Source of the DNA: Natrinema amylolyticum
GTDB taxonomy: Archaea; Halobacteriota; Halobacteria; Halobacteriales; Natrialbaceae
DNA: 64,000 nucleotides
Direction: 5' to 3'
Assembly (NCBI RefSeq): GCF_020515625.1
Contig: NZ_JAIWPJ010000001.1
Coordinates: forward strand, 930,001 to 994,000
The notes below the pieces were generated by a model. That model saw only the letters and a program-made list of their open reading frames with translations. It did not search any database and had not been told where the DNA came from. Shown here piece after piece: positions 33,101 to 42,921 of this stretch. The position numbers and the translations under genes were made by a program. Positions within the stretch are counted from its first letter, which is position 1. Each line of letters opens with the position of its first letter.

Positions 33101-35974
33101 TTAGTTCTGGCGTCGGAGTGCCAGCATGGCTGCGCCGAGCAGAGCGACGAGTGCGACGCCGACACCGAAGCCGGGCGTCTCGTCAGAGCCGCCGTCCTCG
33201 GAGCCGCCGTCCTCGGAGCCGCCGTCCTCGGAGCCGCCGTCCTCGGAGCCGCCATCCTCGGAGCCGCCGTCCTCGGAGCCGCCATCCTCGGAGCCACCGT
33301 CTTCAGAGCCACCGTCCTCGACGTCAGAGGAGTTCTCGGTGACCGACAGCGTACCGGAGTCCTGGCTATCGCCGTCGACGATCAGTTCCCACTCGTAGTC
33401 GCCTTTCTCAGCGGTTTCGAGCAGGTCGAGCGTGATCTCGTCGGAGGCGCTTCCGTTCAGTTCGACGGTCTGGTCGTAGAGCGTCTCACCGTCGAAGACG
33501 AACTCAACGTCTTCGGACTGAACGTCCTCGTTGGGGTTCTCGACAGCGATCGTACCGGTGACGTGGTCACCGACCACAGGCTCGGACGGGTCGGTGGTGA
33601 CGTCGTAATTGAACGGCCGCGGTTCCTCGGCCTTGGAGAGGACGGAGTCGATCGTGACTTCGTCAGCGTTGTTGGCCGTGTTCGTGTCGCGGACGCGGAG
33701 TTCGAATTCGGTGCCGGGCTCGTACTCAGCGAAGTCGAATTCGGCGCTGAAGTACCGGTCACCGTCTTCTTCCATGACGACGGGTTCGTCGTTCTCGACG
33801 AAGTTACCCGTGGATCGGGCGCGGGTGCGGAGCTCCGTACCCGGTGCGACGTTCGTGGAGCCGTCAGCGGTTGCGCCGTCGATCGCGGGCACTTGTGCAG
33901 CACTGTCGTCCCAGTCGAGCTCTCGCTCTTCGAGGGTGACAGAGGTGTTCGACGAGAGTTCGTCGTCCTCGTCGCCGATGTACTTGTTGTCCTCAGTGAC
34001 CGTGAGGCTGACCGTGTACTCCTCACTGGCGTAGCTGAGTTCGCCGTCCTCGTCCTCGATGACGAGGATGAGCTCGCTGCCGTTGTAGTCGCCAGCGTTG
34101 ACTGCAGTGACGTTGAGCTTGTCAGCGTCCTCGCCCGTGAGGTTGAGGATCTGCGCGTCGCGGTTGGTGCCGGGGTTCTCCTGCTCGAGTTCGAGCGAGA
34201 TGCCGGCCTGCTGGAGTTCCTGCGTGACGTCATCGCCGTTGTCGAGGCCGAAGAAGACGCCCGTCATGCCGAGGTCCTCGGCACTGACAACGATGTGGTC
34301 GTCCTGCGCGATCGTTCCAGTCTGCGTGAGCGTGGTGTCCTCGAGGTCTTCGACGTTCTCGAGGTTGTCGTTAGTCGGTGCGGTGTGGGTGGCAACGTCG
34401 CCAATCTCCGATCGCTCCTCGAGGAGGAGGTACGACGAGTCCTGCTCGTCAGCGATCGTGGCGTCACCGTCGCCCATGTCAGCGTCGAGCGACTCCCAGT
34501 CGTTGCCGATGGTCAGGAGGTACTCGCCGGCGCCGAGACTGTCGCCGATCGTGTCCTCGCCCTCGTCGCTGATGTTCGCGTATACGACGTCGACGCTGAC
34601 GTCGTCGATAACGTTACCCTCAGAGTCAACAGCCGCGAAGGAACCGGATTCGTCACCGGTCGTTCCCGCGGTGTAGGTGTTCATCGCGATTCCGAACTCG
34701 TCCTCGTCGTAGTCCGACGAGTCGATTTCGAGGCCGACCTCGTAGGCGGTCTCGCCGTGGTCACCGACCTTAACGACGGTCTCGTCGGTGCCGTCAGTGT
34801 CGATCGGGATGACTGCGGTGTCGCCCTGTTCTGCACTTGCGCTACCGGTGAACGAGCGGTCTGCGCCCGTGCTCTCAGTGACGTTGACCGTGTCCGACGC
34901 TTCGGCGGTCGAGTCAGTCACTGCGAAGTCGAACGTGTATTCGCCGGTGTCGATACCGGTGAAGTTGGTCTCGTATTCGCCGTCCTCGACGTCTTCGAGG
35001 GTGACGGTGCTGTCATCCTCGTCGGTGTCGCTGATGTCGAAGTTCTCGAAGACCTGCTCGAGTTCGTCGACGTCCAGGTCACCGTCGGCCGAGGCTTCGA
35101 TGTCGTACTTCGCGCGAGCGGAGTCGAACTCGAGTCCGAAGTCGTTGGTCGCGTCGTTGACGCTGTCAGACTCGAACTCGGCGGTCTCGAACTTCTGGAC
35201 CAGGATGTCGAACTGGTTGCTTCGGCTGTCGAAGAAGTACTGACCAGTCTCGAGGTTGCTGGTGTCGAACGTGACGTAGCCGTCGGAGTCAGCGGTGAAC
35301 TCGCCCGCCGGTCGGGACGAGCTGTCACCGGTGCTCTCTCGGAGCACGACACTCTCGCCGGAGTTGAAGCCGCCGACTGCGACTTCCTGACCGCTCCAGA
35401 CGAGCTGACCGGAGATGTCGGACGTGGACTCGTAGCTCACGTCGACATCGTCGGAGTCAGACTCGTCCTCGTCGGAGTTGTCGGAGTCGTCGCCGTTGTC
35501 GCTATCGTCACCTTCGACGACAGTAAGTTCGCTGTCGCCGTTAATGTCGTACGACTCGTCCGTCTGAACGACACCATCGAACGTGTAGGTGGTACCGACT
35601 GCAGCGTCCTCAGGAACGGACACTTCGTACGTGACCGTTGCGCTGTCAGATGCGGAGTCGCCGATTGCGTTGAACGTCACCTGATCGTCCCCGGCGTTGT
35701 CGAGGGGACCGGTGCCGTCAACGATCTGGGCGTCCAGCTCGGAGTCGAAGTTGTCCTGGATCTGATACTCAGTTTCTTCAGAGAACGCTACCTCAATATC
35801 TACCGTAACCGTCCCGCCCTGCTCGACTTCCGTCGTCTCGAGCGTGCGGTCGGCCGTGGTAGCCTCCTGTGCCGCGGCAGCGCCAGCGAAGCTGGCGGTC
35901 ATCGCGACCACAGAAAGAACCATCATAGCAGCGAGAATTACGCTGCGTGCCTTGTCTGTAGTTTCGCTTGTCAT
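33101..35974 (-). CDS. S-layer-like surface glycoprotein with GGSED stalk and PGF-CTERM anchor
   Basis: 957 residues. The long signal peptide (KARSVILAAMMVLSVVAM then SFAGAAAAQ) is the halobacterial surface-glycoprotein type. The mature chain is acidic and Ser/Thr-rich with several NxS/T sequons (e.g. NGSASD, NLTGED, NISDEG) for N-glycosylation, and domain patterns like the BGTF surface domain. The C-terminus has nine GGSED repeats plus one variant, then TPGFGVGVALVALLGAAM, the PGF-CTERM sorting signal. It is probably a major surface or accessory S-layer protein. The very long antisense reading frame over it is only the GC shadow. Confidence 0.9.
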   Translation of the reverse strand: MTSETTDKARSVILAAMMVLSVVAMTASFAGAAAAQEATTADRTLETTEVEQGGTVTVDIEVAFSEETEYQIQDNFDSELDAQIVDGTGPLDNAGDDQVTFNAIGDSASDSATVTYEVSVPEDAAVGTTYTFDGVVQTDESYDINGDSELTVVEGDDSDNGDDSDNSDEDESDSDDVDVSYESTSDISGQLVWSGQEVAVGGFNSGESVVLRESTGDSSSRPAGEFTADSDGYVTFDTSNLETGQYFFDSRSNQFDILVQKFETAEFESDSVNDATNDFGLEFDSARAKYDIEASADGDLDVDELEQVFENFDISDTDEDDSTVTLEDVEDGEYETNFTGIDTGEYTFDFAVTDSTAEASDTVNVTESTGADRSFTGSASAEQGDTAVIPIDTDGTDETVVKVGDHGETAYEVGLEIDSSDYDEDEFGIAMNTYTAGTTGDESGSFAAVDSEGNVIDDVSVDVVYANISDEGEDTIGDSLGAGEYLLTIGNDWESLDADMGDGDATIADEQDSSYLLLEERSEIGDVATHTAPTNDNLENVEDLEDTTLTQTGTIAQDDHIVVSAEDLGMTGVFFGLDNGDDVTQELQQAGISLELEQENPGTNRDAQILNLTGEDADKLNVTAVNAGDYNGSELILVIEDEDGELSYASEEYTVSLTVTEDNKYIGDEDDELSSNTSVTLEERELDWDDSAAQVPAIDGATADGSTNVAPGTELRTRARSTGNFVENDEPVVMEEDGDRYFSAEFDFAEYEPGTEFELRVRDTNTANNADEVTIDSVLSKAEEPRPFNYDVTTDPSEPVVGDHVTGTIAVENPNEDVQSEDVEFVFDGETLYDQTVELNGSASDEITLDLLETAEKGDYEWELIVDGDSQDSGTLSVTENSSDVEDGGSEDGGSEDGGSEDGGSEDGGSEDGGSEDGGSEDGGSEDGGSDETPGFGVGVALVALLGAAMLALRRQN
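33183..33318. repeat. 15-bp coding minisatellite (GGSED stalk)
   Basis: Nine near-identical 15-base units (GAGCCGCCGTCCTCG and close variants with CCATCC or CCACC) encode GGSED in the surface glycoprotein stalk. Variation is silent or nearly so, and the unit number could change by slippage, altering stalk length. Confidence 0.9.
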
Positions 35975-36444
35975 GTTTATCGACTTTTGTGCTCGGGGAC
36001 AGGCATGGATTACCCGTCCCGATACACGCGAAACCTTGTGTTGATGTATTAAATGCTTTGTGTTACCTGACGGGCAGACCCAGCCATACTACCCGCGGGA
36101 ATACCCCTCACTGAAGCCTTCTCTAATCATATTCCCAGTCACATGGGGAGAAATAATATTCTATTACCAGTCGGTTCGTTGGCCTGAGAAGCTTCTTAGA
36201 GTGAATAGATTGGCGATAAATTGTGTGAAATGAGGTTTCTGGACTACTCGCAAGTCAAATCAGAGGAAAGTTATGCGGGTTCCGGTTCGAATCAGACAGA
36301 AGTACTGGTACTCGGTCTCGTCGTAGATCAAGATCAACTATCGCGTGCGTATAATAATTATCGCGAAGACGAGTCTAATGGCCGATCAGCGGACGCAAAA
36401 AAGCGTGATTAGGACGGAAAGGACGAGGAATGTCCTTTACGCGA
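35975..36444. other. Gap between two surface-protein genes
   Basis: It contains the promoter of the S-layer-like gene (TATA-like TTTAATAC on the minus strand near 36045) and AT-rich DNA. A 63-codon plus-strand frame at 36221-36412 lacks protein-like composition and I do not call it. No RNA gene is visible. Confidence 0.45.
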
Positions 36445-39400
36445 TTACGCGAGCTGTTCGCCGGAGAGGTACGCGGTAACGATCTCGTTGAAGGTGTAGC
36501 CACCCTGGAGATCGTCACTCAGGTAGTCGGTAACAGCGGCGTTGAGGCCCTCTTCGTCAACGATACCGTTTTCGTTGGTGTAAGGGAGCTCGTTGCTGCC
36601 GTTGTCAGTGTCTTCGCTGACAGTGAGCGTCGCGGTCTGCTCGTTGTTGTCAGCAGAGATACCGTGCTCGTAGTCACCAGCCTCGGCATCGACGGTGTAC
36701 TGGAACTCGACCGTGGTGGTCGCTCCAGCATCGATCGTGAGTTCCTCGGAGTCCACAACTTCTCCGTCGAACACGTAGTCGACCATGCTTGTGGCACTCT
36801 CGGCGGCGGTGTTACTGACGTTTGCCGTCACCGTGATCGTATCGCCCTGAGATGCGTTCGCGGGTGCACCCAGATCAGAGACGGAGAAGCCTTCGGGGGC
36901 TTCGACGTTCTCAATCACGATGTCAGCGTTAGTCGTCCCGAGTGGGAGGTTCTCGTCGATCGTGTAACCGGTTTGACCAGCGAAGCTGGCTTCGGTGCGG
37001 TAGTCCGCACCAGTTCGGAGGTTCGTGAACGCGTACGAACCAGTGGCACCGGTTTCACGCTGACGGATGCTATCGTACTGGTCGGCAGTTTCGTTCCAGA
37101 CGAAGAGTTCGACGGTTGCACCGGGGATGTTGTTGTCTTCGGAGTCGACAACGTCACCAGTGAGCTGACCGACGCCGTAGACTTCGACTTCGGCGTTCTG
37201 GCTTTCGTCCGTCGTGAACTCAGTCTCTTCGACGTTCTCAGTACTGGCGTTGATGTCAGTGAAGCCCGTGTTCGGACCACCGATGAAGGTGGTCGTCGCA
37301 GTACCGTTGTCGTCAGTCGTCAGGTTGACGGCCTCAACCGAACCGACGGACGCGTCAGCGACATCGATCTGGACATCCTGACCCGGAGCGGGGTTCCACT
37401 CATCGTCGCCAGTCTGTGGGTTACGCTCCGTCACAACCTTGACGTTGGTCGCATCGTCAAGCGGAAGTGCGGTCGAGTTCACCCACTCACCGTCTTCCTG
37501 GACATAGACGTTCGTGCGGTAGTCGAAGACGACGTCTTCCTGGAAGATAGCGACGTCCTGCGTGACCTGATCGTTCTCGGCACCAGTGTTAAGGTTCTGG
37601 TCCGTACCAGCGACGTACTGACCAGCAGCGTCGCCCGTTAGGTTGATTCGGTCGTACTGATCGTTGTACTCAACGTAGAGGTTGAAGTCCGTTTCCACAC
37701 CAGCGAGACCGCTGACGACGTAGGCACCGTCTTCGTTGGTCTCGGCGGTCAGGAAGGAATCACCTTGCTCGTTAACGAAGGTCTCGTTAATGTAGTCGTG
37801 AGACTGGTCGACCTGTCCGTCGTAGGCGGCCCAGACGGTAGCGTCTTCGATCGGCTCCTGGGTTTCGCCGTCGCGGATCTCACCGGTGACAACTTCGTCG
37901 CCCTCAAGGACGTAGGTCACGTTAGCTGCAGCACTCGCGTTGGCTGGCGAGGCATCACTGTCGAGACCGGAGACTGCTTCGCCGTCGATGAGGTTCCTGA
38001 CGATCGGCTCGATTTCGCCGTTGACCGTCATGTTGCTCTCGTTGGCGTAGTCAGCACTCACTTCGAACGTCTCGTAGGACCAGTTGCCCGTAGCGGCATT
38101 GTCGTCAATGTTGCCTTCGGAGCTGTCTGGAGTGATCGTGACGGTAAGGTTCTGGGTCGAGTTACCGTTCTCGTCGATGAAGCTCGCAATGTCGAGCTCG
38201 CCCGCGGTGCCATTGATATTGGCGGCCATCGGCTCGAGCTCGTCAGTGGTGAGGTCGACCGTGACGTCGCGGTTCACGGCTGGGTCGTCCTCGTCCTGCG
38301 TCTGCGAGTAGACAACGTACGTCTGCGTGTTATCTAGTTCACCGTCTGCGAGGAGCGTCGTTTCGTTACTGACGATCTGCTGCTGCTCTTCGTCGAAGAC
38401 GCCAATACCGATCTCCTGTGGCGCTTCGTCAGTCTCGAGTTCGACTTCGACGCTGTCACCGGTTTGACCCGGCGTGTAGAGCGAAGCCGTGCGCGTGTTC
38501 GAGACGAGAAGGTCGCTACCTTCAGCTTCAACGACGTAGTCGTACGAGTCTGCCTGCGTAGGACCGACAGCAAGACCCTCGAAGCGGGCGAAGCCGTCTT
38601 CGTTAGTCACCAGCGAATCGAGGGGGACTGCCGTAGTCGGGTCCGTGTTGTACTCGTCAGCATCGTAGATGTTGACAGTAGTACCTGCGACGGGTTCACG
38701 GGTGTCAGCGTTAATCACGTCAGTGCTCACAGTCCCGCTATCGTCCGTTGCAATCGTCAGGTCTGCCCCGCTAGTGGAGTTAGACGTGGCGACACCGTGA
38801 ACGTAGTCGTCGTTGGAGTCAGTGGTAGCGCCAGCGAAGACGCCGTCATCTCCCGTGTTCGGTGTAAACTCAACGTTTGTCTCTCCGCCGGGCGAGACAA
38901 CAACGTTGCTTTGGGAATCGCGCTGATCGCTGCTATCATAGCTCAGAGTAAGAGCAGTACTCCCATTCACGTGGTAGGAGACGGTCTGGTCTCCTTCGAG
39001 GTCACCAGTGTTCTCGATCGTCGCGTTGACCGTGATGTCTGCACCGTACGGTGCGTACGGTGGTGCTTCGAGACCCGTGATCTGATAGTTAGCAGGGCTG
39101 ACAGTCAGCTCGCCAGTGTTCTCAACATCGGCCCAGCCACCCGTAGTAGCCGTAATATCGACACCATCGTTTGGCTCGGCAACGGCAGTCGAGTCACCTG
39201 AGGCAGCGTGGATGTCATAGTTCTGTGCAGCAAGGTTGCTGATATCCACGTTCTCGAAAGTGTGCGCGCCGGCACTAGAGCCATCTACTGATGCGCTGGC
39301 ATACAGGTCCGTGCCGCTATCGTATTGTCCGTTACCGTTTACGTCAACGATATACGCGACGTTATTATCACCTGACTGGTATTCGACTGTAATATCCGAT

Positions 39401-39558
39401 TCGCCTGAATCTGTATCGTCCGAATTAACCGCGGTCGCTGCCGCCGCCGCCCCGCCCGCGAACGCTGCGGACATTGCGATGACAGACAGGACCATCATCA
39501 CGGTCAGGACTACTGCACGTCCCTTCTCGTGATAGGTTGCTGTATTGTCTCTTGTCAT
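36445..39558 (-). CDS. Large surface protein with carboxypeptidase-regulatory-like and CARDB-type domains and shared C-terminal module
   Basis: 1037 residues. The signal peptide (KGRAVVLTVMMVLSVIAM, then AAFAGGAAA) resembles that of the neighbouring S-layer-like protein. The chain is acidic with many sequons. Cna/carboxypeptidase-regulatory-like blocks (INADTREPVAGTTVNIYDAD; VVDSEDNNIPGATVELFVWN) alternate with CARDB-like ones (NISNTAAESATSMVDYVF). It ends not in a PGF-CTERM but in IVDEEGLNAAVTDYLSDDL then FNEIVTAYLSGEQ, the module also found at 23.0 and 40.5 kb. Surface display is clear; anchoring must use another route. Confidence 0.88.
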   Translation of the reverse strand: MTRDNTATYHEKGRAVVLTVMMVLSVIAMSAAFAGGAAAAATAVNSDDTDSGESDITVEYQSGDNNVAYIVDVNGNGQYDSGTDLYASASVDGSSAGAHTFENVDISNLAAQNYDIHAASGDSTAVAEPNDGVDITATTGGWADVENTGELTVSPANYQITGLEAPPYAPYGADITVNATIENTGDLEGDQTVSYHVNGSTALTLSYDSSDQRDSQSNVVVSPGGETNVEFTPNTGDDGVFAGATTDSNDDYVHGVATSNSTSGADLTIATDDSGTVSTDVINADTREPVAGTTVNIYDADEYNTDPTTAVPLDSLVTNEDGFARFEGLAVGPTQADSYDYVVEAEGSDLLVSNTRTASLYTPGQTGDSVEVELETDEAPQEIGIGVFDEEQQQIVSNETTLLADGELDNTQTYVVYSQTQDEDDPAVNRDVTVDLTTDELEPMAANINGTAGELDIASFIDENGNSTQNLTVTITPDSSEGNIDDNAATGNWSYETFEVSADYANESNMTVNGEIEPIVRNLIDGEAVSGLDSDASPANASAAANVTYVLEGDEVVTGEIRDGETQEPIEDATVWAAYDGQVDQSHDYINETFVNEQGDSFLTAETNEDGAYVVSGLAGVETDFNLYVEYNDQYDRINLTGDAAGQYVAGTDQNLNTGAENDQVTQDVAIFQEDVVFDYRTNVYVQEDGEWVNSTALPLDDATNVKVVTERNPQTGDDEWNPAPGQDVQIDVADASVGSVEAVNLTTDDNGTATTTFIGGPNTGFTDINASTENVEETEFTTDESQNAEVEVYGVGQLTGDVVDSEDNNIPGATVELFVWNETADQYDSIRQRETGATGSYAFTNLRTGADYRTEASFAGQTGYTIDENLPLGTTNADIVIENVEAPEGFSVSDLGAPANASQGDTITVTANVSNTAAESATSMVDYVFDGEVVDSEELTIDAGATTTVEFQYTVDAEAGDYEHGISADNNEQTATLTVSEDTDNGSNELPYTNENGIVDEEGLNAAVTDYLSDDLQGGYTFNEIVTAYLSGEQLA

Positions 39559-40438
39559 GTTTTGTATTGTTCGGGTTGCTTCTCCTGTGTGGCCACGCTT
39601 GCGTTCCGATCGTGAATCGGAGTAATCGGACGTTGAAGCCGGTCCGAGAGACGCCGTCCGATCCTACTTGCTTGCATGACCATGGGTAGGGGTACGGCAG
39701 ATATTTCATAGCCATCTCTTATATACTTTGTTGTACGTCACAACGCATGAGTATACTGTATGACATACAAGAAACGGAGTTAGTAGCTAATTAATTTTCC
39801 AGTCGTATCTTCGAGTGTAGTTGTTCTAAGTCGTCTAACGGACTATTTTGCGTAATATCAGTAGCCATTGACCTAATGTAATCAATTCGGTACAAAAAGA
39901 TTGTTTTGGAATACTTTCCTCTTGGTATGATTTTCGAGCTGTTCGTAGCCAGAAGCATGATCGGCGGAAGAAGGACCTAATAAGTTCATAACAAATCTCA
40001 TAATAGTGCTTCTGCCCGTTCAAAGATCTCTATCTGGTGTTATAATTTAACTATTAATTGGAAAATTGAGCACTTGAGGAAGCGTTTCGCGGTCCGAAAA
40101 TCATGCCACGAAATACGTGGCACTCTGACAAGAGACAGTTGCCGGATCTGCATCGAAAGTCGGATGGTTAGCGGTACGTCACCCTGGTACCCCTACCCAC
40201 GGGGCGGGAGTCGGTTGTGTGTGGGTGAGCAGGGTGATACCCCATCCGTCCCCGCCATCCGTGGATATCGACTCGTCGCTTATCAACCTGTCTTATGTCT
40301 GATGATGAACGTCACAGAATACTACTCTAACGTTTGGGAAATAAATATCAGTGAACCGTTCGGTAATAACTTATTAGCACGCGTCCCGAGCGCTGTGAGG
40401 CAGTACATTCATTTCGAAATCCAGTCGGTTTGTCACGA
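39559..40438. other. 880-base AT-rich gap with promoter
   Basis: The minus-strand promoter of the surface-protein gene lies at 39717-39729 (AAGTATATAAGA). The rest is AT-rich with no supportable gene. A plus-strand frame at 40074-40517 has non-haloarchaeal composition and is not called. Confidence 0.5.
39717..39729 (-). promoter_or_regulatory. TATA box of the large surface-protein gene
   Basis: Minus strand AAAGTATATAAGA lies about 160 bases upstream of the ATG at 39558, predicting a leader of some 130 bases, unusually long for this organism and possibly regulated. Confidence 0.45.
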
Positions 40439-41812
40439 TTACGTTACCGGACGTCCCGAAAGGTACGAGCGAACGATCTCGTTGAACTGGCTGTCAGTGA
40501 TATCGCCGAACAGATAGTCGGAAACCGCAGCGTTGAGGCCGTCGCTATCGACGACATCGTCTTCGTTCGTGTAATCCGTGTGCCAGTCGGTGATCGTCAC
40601 TTCGACAGCATCGGCGACGGGCTCACCGCCCACGGTGACCGCGTCACCGATTTCGGCCTCGTCGCGCACGTGATGCAGCCGGGCGGTCACCGTTTGGCTC
40701 TTCTCGAGCGACGGCTCCAAATCGATTGAGAACGCTTCGGCGGCCTCACCGGCTGCGATCACGTTACTGTGGCCGATCACGTCCCCGGATTCGGTTTCGA
40801 TGAGGACGACGGCGTCGGCGGCGTTGTAAAATGCCAGATCGACGGAAAGGGTGTCACCGGTCGACTCCTGGTCATCGACGATCAGGTCGCCGACATCCTG
40901 CGGGAGCGCGTCGGTAATCGATGCCGGGCAATCTTCTGGGACGATGTCCTTTGGATTATTACCGTTCCCCTCCTCGAACGTGATCGATCCCCCGTAGCGA
41001 GTTGCCCACCCGCCGTGGAACCCGTCGTCCCACTCCGTATCTGTAATAGAGAGCCGACTCGGACTATCGTTCGCACCGACGACGAACGAGTAATGGCGAC
41101 CGTCCATCGCGAACTGGCAGTCCCTTACGTTGACCTCGCCGGGTGCCCACGCCCAGACACCGCGGCCGTCGTAGCCGCTCTCGGTGAGTACGGCGGTCGA
41201 GTTGGTAATCGTGTCGCCGTCGCCGCCGACGCGATAGTGAGAGATGCCACAGTCAGCTGCATAACAGCCGTCGATGTGAATCGAGCCCTTCGATCCCTTT
41301 CCCTCTGTCGCCGGAGCGGAGGCGTAGATACCGTTGTTGGGGAACCCTTGGACGTTGACGTTCCTGAACTCGAGCGTTCCGTTGTGCTCCGGGCCGACGA
41401 AGATACCGCCGGGCCCGTGCGCGGAGTCGCCGACCTCGTCCGACCCGTCGCCGAGATAGACGTTCTCGACGACGCTCGTCCCGTTACCGGTGTCGGAGAG
41501 GCCGAACACGGTCCGCGGCGCTCGCTTTCGCCCTCTGAATCCGATATTCCGGATCGTCCAGTCGGTCGACTCTCTCGCGTCGATCGTACAGCCCTCGCCG
41601 GTCGTGTAGTCGATGAGCTTGTTCGCGAACGTCTCGCCGTCGCCGACTGGTATCGTCTGGCCGCGTGCTTCGATGACCTCGTACGATTCGGCATCGTCCG
41701 CCGCGCTCGCTACCGACATCGAGGAGACGGCCGCCGGAACCGCCAGCCCGGCCAGTTTCAGATACGATCGCCGATCGAGTCCGCTCGTGGGTCGCGTCCG
41801 TTCCGTACTCAT
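40439..41812 (-). CDS. Tat-exported beta-helix protein with shared C-terminal module
   Basis: 457 residues. The Tat signal SGLDRRSYLKLAGLAVPAAV precedes a right-handed beta-helix-like domain (about 45-280) with GTLEFRNVNVQGFPNNGIYA and HIDGCYAADCGISHYRVGG turns, as in pectate-lyase-like or polysaccharide-binding folds. Residues about 300-400 resemble one DUF7282-type domain (TLSVDLAFYNAADAVVLIE). The end (DVVDSDGLNAAVSDYLFGD then QFNEIVRSYLSG) repeats the C-terminal module of the proteins at 21.8 and 36.4 kb. The putative substrate (sugar or glycan) is unknown. Confidence 0.85.
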   Translation of the reverse strand: MSTERTRPTSGLDRRSYLKLAGLAVPAAVSSMSVASAADDAESYEVIEARGQTIPVGDGETFANKLIDYTTGEGCTIDARESTDWTIRNIGFRGRKRAPRTVFGLSDTGNGTSVVENVYLGDGSDEVGDSAHGPGGIFVGPEHNGTLEFRNVNVQGFPNNGIYASAPATEGKGSKGSIHIDGCYAADCGISHYRVGGDGDTITNSTAVLTESGYDGRGVWAWAPGEVNVRDCQFAMDGRHYSFVVGANDSPSRLSITDTEWDDGFHGGWATRYGGSITFEEGNGNNPKDIVPEDCPASITDALPQDVGDLIVDDQESTGDTLSVDLAFYNAADAVVLIETESGDVIGHSNVIAAGEAAEAFSIDLEPSLEKSQTVTARLHHVRDEAEIGDAVTVGGEPVADAVEVTITDWHTDYTNEDDVVDSDGLNAAVSDYLFGDITDSQFNEIVRSYLSGRPVT

Positions 41813-41944
41813 CTCTCTCGTGCCGACAGTTCACGTACAACATATAATAGATACTGACAGTAATCAGCTCGTGTGAATTAGCACTCCGTCTCAGCTGCGG
41901 GGTCAATCCATACCCAGTTCGCCGTCGGAGATGACGATGACGAC

Positions 41945-42055
41945 TCAAGCGGTGAACTCGCACTGGGCATCTTCCAGTGTGCCTCTCTGGCCGTGGATGA
42001 GGACGCGGACGACGTTCTGGGAAGCCAGCGCTCGAGAAATCACCGTCTCGATCAT
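41945..42055 (-). CDS. Possible short protein or fragment
   Basis: 36 residues: MIETVISRALASQNVVRVLI then HGQRGTLEDAQCEFTA. A GTG five codons upstream is an alternative start. The sequence has normal coding composition but upstream codons in this frame overlap the TetR gene. It could be a complete small haloarchaeal protein or the tail of a lost gene. No family recognised. Confidence 0.35.
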   Translation of the reverse strand: MIETVISRALASQNVVRVLIHGQRGTLEDAQCEFTA

Positions 42056-42141
42056 GTCTCGAGTCCACACGGCTGCGGAACGCGGTTCGTCGTCACCAGT
42101 CGAGTAGGTCTGTCGAACGCTAACAGATCGGAACCGCCCCC

Positions 42142-42768
42142 TCACTCGTCGGTAGAATCCGAGTCGACTCCCGCGTACACGCGCGTCCGAAGATATTCCT
42201 GTAACTCGCCGTGGATCTCTGCGAGCCACTCGTCGTCGTCGGTGCTCGAGCGCCGAAGGGATGCCCCGATGAAGATCGTCTGCAGGACCTCCGCGACGCG
42301 CTCGGGCTCGCACTCGCGGAACGCGTCGCTTTCGATCCCCGCCCGAATGATCGCGGCGAGCGACCGTTTGAAGACGCGATCGCTTCGGGTGAAGTGGGCC
42401 CGATAGTCCGGATCGTGGACCGCCCGCGCCCGGAGCTCGAGCATCGTCGTCACGAACGCGTGCCACTCGTCGTCGACGTCCGTGGCGAACCACCACTCGA
42501 GTACCTCCTCGAGTCGCGCCCGCGGCTCCTCGACCGTGCCCTGTCCGAGTTCGTCCTCGAAGTGTTCGAGTAAGAATTCGAGACAGGCGAGCACCAGCGC
42601 GTCCTTGTTCTCGTAGTGGTGATAGACGAGCGACGGACTCTGCTCGAGTTCGTCGCCGATCGTTTGCATGGTCAGGTCGGCGTAGCCGTGTTCGCTGAGG
42701 CTCCGGTAGGTCGCCGCCAGGATTTTCTCGCGGGTGTCCGTCGGCTCGTCGAAGACGTCACCGGGCAC
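42142..42768 (-). CDS. TetR/AcrR-family transcription regulator
   Basis: 208 residues. The N-terminal HTH (TREKILAATYRSLSEHGYAD then MQTIGDELEQSPSLVYHHYEN) is a full TetR domain, with the KDALVLACLEFLLEHF helix leading into a variable ligand domain. It is divergent from the exporter operon at 42.95 kb, and a 22-base palindrome lies between them, the expected operator. It probably represses the exporter until a hydrophobic ligand binds. Confidence 0.92.
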   Translation of the reverse strand: MPGDVFDEPTDTREKILAATYRSLSEHGYADLTMQTIGDELEQSPSLVYHHYENKDALVLACLEFLLEHFEDELGQGTVEEPRARLEEVLEWWFATDVDDEWHAFVTTMLELRARAVHDPDYRAHFTRSDRVFKRSLAAIIRAGIESDAFRECEPERVAEVLQTIFIGASLRRSSTDDDEWLAEIHGELQEYLRTRVYAGVDSDSTDE

Positions 42769-42896
42769 GGGAGCCCACCTCAGTACTCATTCTCGAGACC
42801 GATCGGAACGGCCCGACCCGTGAACTGCCAGTTGACGCCGCGACCGAAACGAGTGCGTGCATGCATCGATACGTCACCCCGCGGTGCCATAACCGG

Positions 42897-42918
42897 TTTG
42901 ATTGAACGTTCATTCAAA
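42897..42918. promoter_or_regulatory. TetR operator palindrome
   Basis: TTTGATTGAAC at 42897-42907 and GTTCATTCAAA at 42908-42918 form a 22-base inverted repeat with one mismatched pair; the centre TGAACGTTCA is perfect. It lies between tetR and the exporter operon and directly abuts the exporter TATA box, so binding would block transcription there. Confidence 0.75.
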
Positions 42919-42921
42919 AGA

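Noticed and set aside
33183-33318. CRISPR-like regular repeats
   Set aside because: Units are 15 bases, directly adjacent, in frame and encode GGSED; there are no spacers or cas genes.
32648-36052. Very long open frame (1134 codons) on the plus strand over the S-layer-like gene
   Set aside because: It is the shadow of the acidic GC-rich gene on the other strand; its composition is Val/Arg-rich and has no domain.
36283-36300. CCGGTTCGAATC, looking like an attachment site from a tRNA end
   Set aside because: No matching copy, integrase or tRNA is found nearby.
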